DNA of 10,308 nucleotides from JAJPHT01 sp035687045 (GTDB lineage: Archaea; Thermoplasmatota; SW-10-69-26; JACQPN01; JAJPHT01). Below, one piece after another: positions 1 to 5,494 of this stretch (position 1 is its first letter; every line of letters begins with the position of its first letter). The notes below the pieces were generated by a model that saw only the letters and a program-made list of their open reading frames with translations, made no database searches and was not told the origin of the DNA. Made by a program: the position numbers and the translations under genes. The DNA lies in contig DASRYU010000267.1 in the NCBI GenBank assembly GCA_035687045.1, positions 1 to 10,308 of the forward strand. The letters run 5' to 3'.

Positions 1-1
1 G

Positions 2-112
2 CCCGAGCCCGAGCCGTCGAACACGGAGCCCGAGAGCGGCGTGCGCGTGCGCGTCGGCGGCATCGACGCGCAGGTCGAGACGGACCTCGTCCAGGCCCTC
101 CTCGGGCTGTAG
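2..112 (+). CDS. 3' end of an unidentified protein (partial, cut by window edge)
   Basis: The frame is open from the window edge and ends in TAG at 110-112, giving the last 36 residues of a protein. The segment starts with a Pro/Glu-rich stretch (PEPEPSNTEPES), which looks like a flexible linker. It ends in a short, possibly folded element (GVRVRVGGIDAQVETDLVQALLGL is too short to assign by eye; key parts are VRVRVGG and the terminal LVQALLGL). Codons are G/C-ending as in neighbouring genes. It is convergent with rps15, 72 nt away. I do not recognise the family. The frame stays open after the TAG into kaiC, but that stretch is antisense to rps15, so the TAG is taken as the real stop. Confidence 0.55.
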   Translation, partial: PEPEPSNTEPESGVRVRVGGIDAQVETDLVQALLGL

Positions 113-140
113 GCGAAGCGTCCGCTCGCGCGCGGAAGGG

Positions 141-175
141 AGAACGAAAAGAAGAGCGGGGCGCGGTCGCGCCCC
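141..175 (-). terminator. Hairpin plus T-rich tract after rps15 (putative terminator)
   Basis: In the 72-nt gap between convergent genes, GGGGCGC (158-164) pairs with GCGCCCC (169-175) around a 4-nt loop. Read on the minus strand, the hairpin is followed by a pyrimidine/T-rich tract (about 141-157, containing TTCTTTTCG). T-rich tracts downstream of the stop are the usual archaeal termination signal. The plus strand has no matching T-run, so the signal suits rps15 better than the gene on the left. Function is inferred from position and composition only. Confidence 0.45.
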
Positions 176-184
176 GTCGCGTGC

Positions 185-640
185 TTATTCCACGACGAGC
201 TGCGCCGTCTCGGCGGTGTAGCGCCAGTCGGCGGGGAGCTTGCCCACGCGGCGGTAGTAGTCCGCGAGGCGGCGGATGCGCGCCTCGATGAGCGTCAGGC
301 CGCGCGCGTTGTGGACGTCGCGGCGGTGCGTCGCGAGGTGCCCCTGGAGGTGGACGGCGCGCTTCATGAGGTTCTGGAGGTCCTCGGGGATCTGCGGCGT
401 GAGGCTCGCTTCCTGGAGGATCTGCGTCATCGTCTGGCCCGTCGCGAGGCGGACGTTGGGCACGCCGTACTGGTCGCGGAGGACGAGGCCGATGTAGGCG
501 CCCGTGCGCCCCTCGCGGGCGAGGCGGACAACGATGTCCTTGATCTCGGCCTTCTCGATGGGCTGCCACTCGGGGGCTTCTTCGCGGGCGGGCGCGCGGC
601 TGCGCGACGAGCCGCGGCTCTTGCTGTGGACGCGGGACAT
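185..640 (-). CDS. rps15: Small ribosomal subunit protein S15 (archaeal uS15)
   Basis: This 151-aa protein has the length and layout of archaeal/eukaryotic-type S15 (eukaryotic S13), which is longer than bacterial S15. It binds 16S rRNA in the platform of the 30S subunit. Visible family features are the basic N-terminus (MSRVHSKSRGSSRS), then an archaeal N-terminal helical domain ending IGLVLRDQYGVPNVR. The conserved core follows: IPEDLQNLMKRAV, a His/Asp-rich turn (THRRDVHNARG) and IRRLADYYRR, then the C-terminal GKLPADWRY. The start is ATG at 640; AGTGA a few nt upstream could pair weakly with the 16S 3' end. The stop is TAA. It stands alone: in many archaea S15 is followed by recJ-like and other genes, but here a convergent gene ends just downstream. 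A TATA-like box about 85 nt upstream probably drives it. Confidence 0.96.
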   Translation of the reverse strand: MSRVHSKSRGSSRSRAPAREEAPEWQPIEKAEIKDIVVRLAREGRTGAYIGLVLRDQYGVPNVRLATGQTMTQILQEASLTPQIPEDLQNLMKRAVHLQGHLATHRRDVHNARGLTLIEARIRRLADYYRRVGKLPADWRYTAETAQLVVE

Positions 641-721
641 GAGGTCACTTCCGGATCCGGGGATGTACGCCGCTCGAAGGCGACGACCTCGCCGGTCTCA
701 GGCGACGCGACGATGCCATCC

Positions 722-729
722 GATATAAA
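722..729 (-). promoter_or_regulatory. TATA box for rps15
   Basis: On the minus strand this reads TTTATATC, close to the archaeal TATA consensus and very AT-rich against the surrounding GC-rich DNA. A start site about 25 nt downstream would give an rps15 leader of about 55-60 nt. TATA boxes are nearly symmetrical, so a plus-strand role is possible, but it would start transcription about 70 nt before the chosen kaiC start. Confidence 0.5.
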
Positions 730-752
730 GCCAGGGGTCGCCGGGGAGGGCA

Positions 753-779
753 CGGCGGCGTCCGCCGCCCGGGCGGCGG
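753..779. repeat. Perfect 18-bp palindrome with an overlapping alternative hairpin
   Basis: CCGCCGCCC (762-770) is followed directly by its reverse complement GGGCGGCGG (771-779), a perfect dyad with no spacer. CGGCGG at 753-758 can also pair with CCGCCG at 762-767, so two mutually exclusive foldings exist. It lies between the rps15 TATA box and the kaiC start, in the only divergent promoter region of the window. It could be an operator for a dimeric regulator or a structured element. GC-rich DNA makes chance palindromes more likely, so function is inferred. Confidence 0.4.
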
Positions 780-793
780 GTCGTGGCGATGGG

Positions 794-802
794 GACATAA
801 GC
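794..802 (+). promoter_or_regulatory. Weak TATA-like box before kaiC
   Basis: GACATAAGC is the only AT-richer patch close to the kaiC ATG at 824. Its centre is about 26 nt upstream, the spacing expected for a leaderless transcript starting at the ATG. No SD sequence lies between. The match to the TATA consensus is poor, so this is tentative. Confidence 0.3.
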
Positions 803-823
803 TTCCACACGCGCTTCCTCCGC

Positions 824-2296
824 ATGTCCCCCCCGCGGACCGTCCCGGTCGTGAACGCGCGGCTGGCGAAGGTCCCGACCGGCATCGCCGGGCTCGACGA
901 GATCACCTTCGGCGGCCTTCCCCGCGGGCGCGCCACACTCGTCTTCGGCGCCGCCGGCTGCGGAAAGACGCTTCTTGGCATCGAGTTCCTCGTGCGCGGC
1001 GCGACGCAGTTCGGCGAGCACGGCGCCATCATGAGCTTCGACGAGTCGGCGCACGACCTCGACGCGAACGTCCGCTCGATGGGCTTCGACCTCGAGCAGC
1101 TCCAGCGCGAGGGGAAGCTCGCCGTCGACCACGTGCTCGTCACGGGCCACGACACGTCGGAGAGCGGTCGCTTCGACCTCGACGCGCTCCTGCTGCGCAT
1201 CGAGGCCACCGTGCGTGAGGTGAACGCGACGCGGCTTCTTCTCGACGGGCTCGAGGCGCTCTTCGCGGGCGTGAAGGACGGCGACCTCCTCCGCATGGAG
1301 CTCCAGCGCATGCTCCGCTGGCTCAAGGAGCGCGGCATCACGACGGTCGTGACCGGCGAGCGCGACCCGAGCGGGCCGGGGACGAGGCACGGCTTCGAGG
1401 AGTACGTCACCGACTGCGTCATCATGCTCGACCACCGCGTCGTCGACCAGCTGAGCACGCGACGGCTGCGCGTGATGAAGTACCGCGGCAGCACGCACGG
1501 CACGAACGAGTACCCCTTCCTCATCCACGAGAACGGCATCAGCGTCATCCCCATCACGAGCCTCTCGCTGCAGCACGAGGCGCTGCGCGACCGCGTGAGC
1601 AGCGGCGTCCCGAAGCTCGACGACCTCCTCGAGGGGCAGGGCTACTACCGCGGCAGCACCGTGCTCCTAAGCGGCGTCTCCGGCACCGGCAAGTCGAGCC
1701 TCGCCGCCCATTTCGTCGAAGCCGCGTGCAGCCGCGGCGAGCGCGCGCTCTACCTCACGTTCGAGGAGTCGCCCAGCCAGATCGTGCGCAACATGCGGAG
1801 CATCGGCATCGAGCTCCAGCCCTGGATCGACCAGGGGCTCCTCGAGATCCACGCGGCGCGCCCGACGGCCTACGGGCTGGAGATGCACCTTGTGGCCATC
1901 TACGAGAAGGTCCAGCGCCTCGGGCCCAGCGTCCTCGTCATCGACCCCATCACGAGCCTCTACGGCATGGGGACCGGCACCGAGCCGAAGGGGATGGCGA
2001 CGCGCCTGATCGACCATCTGAAGGCGGGCCACGTCACGACGATTCTCACGAGCCTCATGTCGAGCGAGTCGAGCGAGAGCGAGAGCGCGATCAGCAGCCT
2101 GGCGGACACGTGGATCATGCTGAGCGACCGCCTCAACGGGCGCCGCGACCGGCTCCTGCGCGTCATCAAGAGCCGGGGCATGGCGCACAGCGACGCGAGC
2201 TATCGCATCCGCTTCGGCAAGCGCGGCGTCGACCTCCTGGACCCGGAGGGGCACGCTCCGGAGGCGCTCGCGCCGGTCAAGGGGGCGCCCTCGTGA
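824..2296 (+). CDS. kaiC: KaiC-family two-domain RecA-like ATPase/kinase
   Basis: This 490-aa protein has the full double-domain KaiC architecture. CI has VPTGIAGLDE near the N-terminus, Walker A GAAGCGKT (residues 42-49), an acidic pair FDES (D73-E74) and Walker B LLLDG. CII has Walker A GVSGTGKS (284-291), the acidic pair FEES (E314-E315) and Walker B VLVIDP. In cyanobacterial KaiC, CI is the ATPase and hexamer base and CII autophosphorylates adjacent Ser/Thr. Here the matching segment reads ESAISSLADTW, placing S424-S425 at those positions (S431/T432 in Synechococcus). The frame is open far upstream, but that stretch is antisense to rps15 and lacks the codon bias. ATG 824 is chosen because it sits just before the family N-terminus, with a possible TATA box about 26 nt upstream. 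ATG 713 is the alternative. The stop overlaps the kaiB start by 4 nt. A KaiC-like signalling ATPase without clock function is possible. Confidence 0.93.
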   Translation: MSPPRTVPVVNARLAKVPTGIAGLDEITFGGLPRGRATLVFGAAGCGKTLLGIEFLVRGATQFGEHGAIMSFDESAHDLDANVRSMGFDLEQLQREGKLAVDHVLVTGHDTSESGRFDLDALLLRIEATVREVNATRLLLDGLEALFAGVKDGDLLRMELQRMLRWLKERGITTVVTGERDPSGPGTRHGFEEYVTDCVIMLDHRVVDQLSTRRLRVMKYRGSTHGTNEYPFLIHENGISVIPITSLSLQHEALRDRVSSGVPKLDDLLEGQGYYRGSTVLLSGVSGTGKSSLAAHFVEAACSRGERALYLTFEESPSQIVRNMRSIGIELQPWIDQGLLEIHAARPTAYGLEMHLVAIYEKVQRLGPSVLVIDPITSLYGMGTGTEPKGMATRLIDHLKAGHVTTILTSLMSSESSESESAISSLADTWIMLSDRLNGRRDRLLRVIKSRGMAHSDASYRIRFGKRGVDLLDPEGHAPEALAPVKGAPS

Positions 2297-2610
2297 AGGC
2301 CGAGGTGCAGGGCGTGACGGCGTGGAAGCTCCGGCTCTACGTGGCAGGCCAGACGCCGCGCAGCCGCCTCGCGGAGGAGAACCTCCGCCGCGTCTGCCAG
2401 GAGCACCTCGCGGGCGCCTACGAGATCGAGGTCATCGACCTTCTCGTGGACCCGACGCTCGCGCGCCGCGACCAGATCTTCGCGCTGCCCACGCTCGTGC
2501 GCGAGCTGCCGACGCCGCTCAAGAAGATCATCGGCGACCTCAGCGACGTCGAGCGGGTGCTTGTCGGCCTCGAGCTGCGCAGCGGCCAGGCGGCCACGGG
2601 GCCGCGCTAG
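2293..2610 (+). CDS. kaiB: KaiB clock/oscillator protein
   Basis: This 105-aa protein is recognisable as KaiB over nearly its whole length. It has an N-terminal strand KLRLYVAGQTP (12-22), helix LAEENLRRVCQEHL, strand IEVIDLLVDP (45-54), a central ALPTLVRELP (64-73) and the hallmark KKIIGDLSDVERVLVGL (77-93). In cyanobacteria KaiB switches to a thioredoxin-like fold, binds the KaiC CI ring, and then engages output kinases. The start is GTG at 2293, overlapping the kaiC stop in the string GTGA. This indicates translational coupling and argues for a joint function with this KaiC. A weak G-run precedes it. The stop is TAG. The ten C-terminal residues (SGQAATGPR) are short and unstructured. No kaiA is visible. 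Identity is strong; a circadian role in this organism is inference. Confidence 0.95.
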   Translation: MKAEVQGVTAWKLRLYVAGQTPRSRLAEENLRRVCQEHLAGAYEIEVIDLLVDPTLARRDQIFALPTLVRELPTPLKKIIGDLSDVERVLVGLELRSGQAATGPR

Positions 2611-2632
2611 CGCAATCCGGAAGTTGTTCCAC

Positions 2633-2649
2633 AATCGAATTTTGATATG
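2633..2649 (+). promoter_or_regulatory. TATA/BRE promoter of the histidine kinase gene
   Basis: In the 65-nt gap after kaiB, an AT-rich island contains TTTGATAT at 2641-2648, preceded by A-rich AATCGAA, which suits a BRE. Its centre is about 31 nt before the ATG at 2676, and no SD sequence precedes that ATG. This points to a separate promoter giving a leaderless or nearly leaderless kinase mRNA. The kinase may still be partly co-transcribed with kaiCB. Confidence 0.5.
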
Positions 2650-2675
2650 TCTGACACCCTCGCGCCGGCTCCGGC

Positions 2676-4043
2676 ATGAGCGTTCACGTTGATATCGTCC
2701 CGGAGCCGCCGACAGAGGCCGCCGTGCGCGCCGCCATCGAGCGCGCGGAGCGGGCGGAGGCGTACGCAGACCGCATCGCGCGCATCCTCGCGCTCGTGGA
2801 CCTCCTGAGCTTCCTGCACCACCGCAAGGACGTCGCGCGCTCCATCCTCGAGCAGGCGCAGCTCGCGGTCGGCGCGACGGGTGGATTCGTGCTCGCCGTG
2901 GAGCGCGAGAGCGCGCGCCTCGAGCTTGTGCACGCGGAAGGCGTCGGCTCCTCGGCGCCCGCCTCGATCGAGCTGGACGCGGACGACCTCTGCGCGCTCG
3001 TCGTGCGCCGCGGCGAGGCGACGTACGTCGCGCCCGCTCGGGCGTACCTCGGCCCCGAGGCGGGCGAGGGCGTCCTCGCGACGGTTCCGCTCGCGTTCAC
3101 GGGGCGCACGCTGGGCGCGCTCGCCATCACGTGGCCCGAGGGCGCGGCGCCCGACGAGACCGACCGCGCGTTCCTCGCCGCCCTCGCGCAGCAGTGCGCG
3201 CTCGCGCTCCACCGCGTCGAGGCGGAGGAGACGCTGGAGCAGGCGCGCAAGCGGCTCGCGCAGAGCGAGAAGATGAGCGCTCTGGGCGGCATGGTGAGCG
3301 GCGTCGCGCACGAGCTGCGCACGCCCCTCGTCTATCTCGCCAACAACGTGGAGCTCATCCAGCGCGTTCTCCATCGCGGCGCCGCCGCGGGACGCACGGC
3401 CGCGGAGCTCCTGCCGGAGGTCGCGCCGATGGCGGCGGAGACGACCGAGGCGGTCGACCGGATCAGCCGCCTCGTGAGGGACCTGCGGAAGTTCGAGGCG
3501 CCCGCGCCGTCCGCGCGCGTCATGATGGACCTGCGCGCGCCGGTGGCCGAGGCGGTGCGCCTCTTCCAGGTGACCCACCGCACGGCGCGCCTCCAGCTCG
3601 ATCTCGAGCACACGCCGAGCGTCCCGGTGGACCCCATGCAGGTCCAGCAGATCGTCATCAACCTCCTCGAGAACGCGACGGACGCGACAGGGCCCGCCGG
3701 CGCCCCCATCCACGTCGCGACGCGCCCGTCTTTCCACGCCGACGGAGGCGCGCTCCTTCTTGTCGAGGACGGAGGAACGGGGATGAGCCGCGAGACGCTG
3801 CTGCGCATGTTCGACCCGCTCTTCACGACGAAGCGCGAGGGGCGCGGCCTTGGCCTCAGTATCGTGAAGCGCATCGTGGACGACCACGGCGGCGAGATCG
3901 AGTGCCTGAGCACCCAGGCGTCGGGGACGCGCTTCACGATCCGCTTCCCGACGACGCCGCTTCCGCGCCGCGCGATGCCGTCGCTTGGCCCGTTGGAGAC
4001 GCCCGCGGGCCTCAGCGCGCCGCCTGGCGCCGCGCCTTCTTAG
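2676..4043 (+). CDS. GAF-domain sensor histidine kinase
   Basis: This 455-aa protein is a soluble two-component kinase with no signal peptide or transmembrane segment. Residues about 45-185 form a probable GAF sensor domain (ILEQAQLAVGATGGFVLAVE, then VPLAFTGRTLGALAI). A short coiled coil (about 185-205) leads to the dimerisation/phosphoacceptor helix with H212 in GVAHELRTPL. The HATPase domain has the N box NLLENATD (N329, N333), the G1 box VEDGGTGM (D365), the F box MFDPLFTT and the G2 box GRGLGLSIV. It therefore looks catalytically complete. The C-terminal 25 residues are Pro-rich, with no receiver domain and no partner response regulator in the window. It follows kaiC-kaiB by 65 nt, an arrangement resembling bacterial kaiBC-kinase clusters. 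Unlike SasA it has no N-terminal KaiB-like domain; unlike CikA it has no pseudo-receiver. The stop is TAG. The 3' end overlaps the topoisomerase gene by 32 nt. Confidence 0.92.
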   Translation: MSVHVDIVPEPPTEAAVRAAIERAERAEAYADRIARILALVDLLSFLHHRKDVARSILEQAQLAVGATGGFVLAVERESARLELVHAEGVGSSAPASIELDADDLCALVVRRGEATYVAPARAYLGPEAGEGVLATVPLAFTGRTLGALAITWPEGAAPDETDRAFLAALAQQCALALHRVEAEETLEQARKRLAQSEKMSALGGMVSGVAHELRTPLVYLANNVELIQRVLHRGAAAGRTAAELLPEVAPMAAETTEAVDRISRLVRDLRKFEAPAPSARVMMDLRAPVAEAVRLFQVTHRTARLQLDLEHTPSVPVDPMQVQQIVINLLENATDATGPAGAPIHVATRPSFHADGGALLLVEDGGTGMSRETLLRMFDPLFTTKREGRGLGLSIVKRIVDDHGGEIECLSTQASGTRFTIRFPTTPLPRRAMPSLGPLETPAGLSAPPGAAPS

Positions 4044-5154
4044 CGGCGCGCACGCTCGCGGCGAGCTCCTTCTCGAGCCTGCGCGGGTCCTTCGCCTGCG
4101 CGAGACGGCGGCGCAGGAGCGCGAGGACGGCCGCCTCGTCCGGCCGCAGCTTCTCGCGCGCGACCTGCGCGGCGGCGCGCTCCATGACGGCCGCGAACGT
4201 GCCGTCGAGGTAGGCCTCCAGCACCTCCGGGTGGACGTAGCACTTGCGGCAGACGGCGGGCGTGTTGCCCAGCCGCTCGGCGACGGCCTCGATGGCGCGC
4301 GTGACGTTCTTCTTCGCCTGCGCCTTCGTGTCGTACGTCTCGACCTCCTGCAGCGCGACGGCGGCCAGCACGGTGCCTGCCCACGTGCGGAAGTCCTTGG
4401 CCGTGAACTCCTCGCCCCCGATCTCGCGCAGGTACTCGTTGACGTCGCCGGAGGTCACGTCGCGGACGTTCCCCTCCTCGTCGAGATACTGGAAAAGCTC
4501 CTGCCCCTCGAGCTCCTGGCACCTCTTGACGATGCGCGCGAGGCGCGGGTCCTCGACCTCGATGCTGTGGTCCTTCCCGGCCTTGCCGCGGAACTCGAAG
4601 ACGACCTTGCCTCGCGGGAAGCGCGCGTGGTGGTCCTGCAGGGTCGTGATGCCGTGCGAGCCGTTCGACTTGCGGTACTCGTCGTTCCCGACGCGCATGT
4701 ACGTCGTGTCGAGCAGGCGCACGATGGCGGCGAGCACCTTCTCGCGCGGAAGCCCCTCGCGCCGCAGGTCGCGCGCGACGCGGGCGCGCATCTTCGGCAG
4801 CGCCTTCGCGAACGCGAGCATGCGGTGGTACTTCGCCTCGTCGCGCGTCTCGCGCCACTTCGGGTGATAGCGATACTGCTTGCGCCCGCGCGCGTCGCGG
4901 CCCGTCGCCTGCAGGTGCCCGTTCTCATGCGGCGAGATCCACACGTCCTCCCACGCCGGCGGGATGGCGAGCTTGCGGATGCGCGCGAGCGTCTCCTCGT
5001 CCTTCACCGGCTTGCCCGCGTCGTCGACGTAGCGGAACGTCTGCCCCGCGCGGATGCGTCGGATCCCCGGGCCCCTGTCCGTGACGTAGCGAAGCCCCGC
5101 CGCGCGCGCGGCGTGGTGGGGCGCCTGGACCGTGGGCTGGAGGACGGCGGCCAT
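4012..5154 (-). CDS. DNA topoisomerase IB, poxvirus/bacterial type
   Basis: This 380-aa type IB topoisomerase relaxes supercoils through a 3'-phosphotyrosyl link. The catalytic set is complete: R154 (MRVGNDEY), K191 (FRGKAGK), R256 (FTAKDFRTW), N297 (LGNTPAV) and nucleophile Y306 (CRKCYVHP). The spacings equal those I recall for Deinococcus radiodurans TopIB (R137, K174, R239, N280, Y289), including Asn where vaccinia has His. The N-terminal domain contains GLRYVTDRGPGIRRIR and IPPAWEDVWI. The C-terminus is basic (KKARRQ) after a helical Lys/Arg tail. ATG 5154 is chosen because the frame further upstream overlaps a separate well-coded small gene and gives Ser/Arg-rich nonsense. It follows that gene by 25 nt, probably co-transcribed. 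This short form is mainly bacterial and viral, so horizontal acquisition is plausible. Confidence 0.94.
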   Translation of the reverse strand: MAAVLQPTVQAPHHAARAAGLRYVTDRGPGIRRIRAGQTFRYVDDAGKPVKDEETLARIRKLAIPPAWEDVWISPHENGHLQATGRDARGRKQYRYHPKWRETRDEAKYHRMLAFAKALPKMRARVARDLRREGLPREKVLAAIVRLLDTTYMRVGNDEYRKSNGSHGITTLQDHHARFPRGKVVFEFRGKAGKDHSIEVEDPRLARIVKRCQELEGQELFQYLDEEGNVRDVTSGDVNEYLREIGGEEFTAKDFRTWAGTVLAAVALQEVETYDTKAQAKKNVTRAIEAVAERLGNTPAVCRKCYVHPEVLEAYLDGTFAAVMERAAAQVAREKLRPDEAAVLALLRRRLAQAKDPRRLEKELAASVRAAKKARRQAAR

Positions 5155-5179
5155 CGCCCCCGTCTCGCCGGAGCCCGCG

Positions 5180-5407
5180 TCATTCCCCTTCTGGCCGCTT
5201 CTTGGATGCCTCTGCTGCGGCGCGCTGCGCCGCGCCGATCTTCGCGGAGCGCTCGGCGGTCCCCATGCCGCCCGTGCCGCGCATGCCGCCGTCGGGGAAC
5301 GCCTCCTCGCCGTACTGCTGGAGGCCGCGCTTGCCTTCGAGGACGTGGTCCTTGTGGTCGAGCACGTCCTCCTGCTCCTCCGCGCCCTGGCGCTTCTCGT
5401 CGGCCAT
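5180..5407 (-). CDS. Small hydrophilic protein of unknown function
   Basis: This 75-aa frame starts with ATG and ends with TGA, 25 nt before the topoisomerase start. Nearly every codon ends in G or C in this frame while the overlapping frame gives Arg/Ser-rich nonsense, so it is very probably real. The protein is highly charged and has no hydrophobic core. It has an acidic N-terminal half with alternating Glu, Asp and Lys (EEQEDVLDHKDHVLEGKRG), a Gly-rich centre (GGMRGTGGMG), and an Ala/Lys helix at the end (KIGAAQRAAAEASKKRPEG). The composition suggests an intrinsically disordered or DNA/stress-associated small protein, but I recognise no family. Its place before topIB suggests one transcription unit and perhaps a related role. 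Confidence 0.7.
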   Translation of the reverse strand: MADEKRQGAEEQEDVLDHKDHVLEGKRGLQQYGEEAFPDGGMRGTGGMGTAERSAKIGAAQRAAAEASKKRPEGE

Positions 5408-5494
5408 GAGGGCGCGCTTCCGCCTCGGCGCGTCAAGGCGCTTTTGGGCGCTTCGCCGCTAACGAGGGCACCCGCTCGCCGGCTCCTCGATGCG

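Noticed and set aside
311..823. N-terminal extension of kaiC to ATG 311 (and an open frame back to the left edge if the TAG at 110 were sense)
   Set aside because: It lies antisense to rps15 and across the divergent promoter region. The sequence after 713 loses the G/C-ending codon bias. KaiC proteins begin near the VPTGIAGLDE segment.
1726..2292. Upstream extension of the kaiB frame inside kaiC
   Set aside because: It is an out-of-frame shadow of kaiC. KaiB length and homology begin at GTG 2293.
2607..3887. 426-codon minus-strand open frame
   Set aside because: It is the antisense shadow of the histidine kinase, whose motifs are complete on the plus strand.
5155..5436. Topoisomerase extension to 5436
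   Set aside because: The added residues are Ser/Arg/Thr-rich and read against the codon bias. The same DNA encodes a well-biased 75-aa protein in another frame.
5408..5494. Promoter for the small gene and topIB, with short repeats AAGCGCC
   Set aside because: The only AT-rich spot (AAAA near 5444) is too far from ATG 5407 and unlike a TATA box, and the 7-nt direct repeat is too short to support. I see nothing firm in this 87-nt gap.
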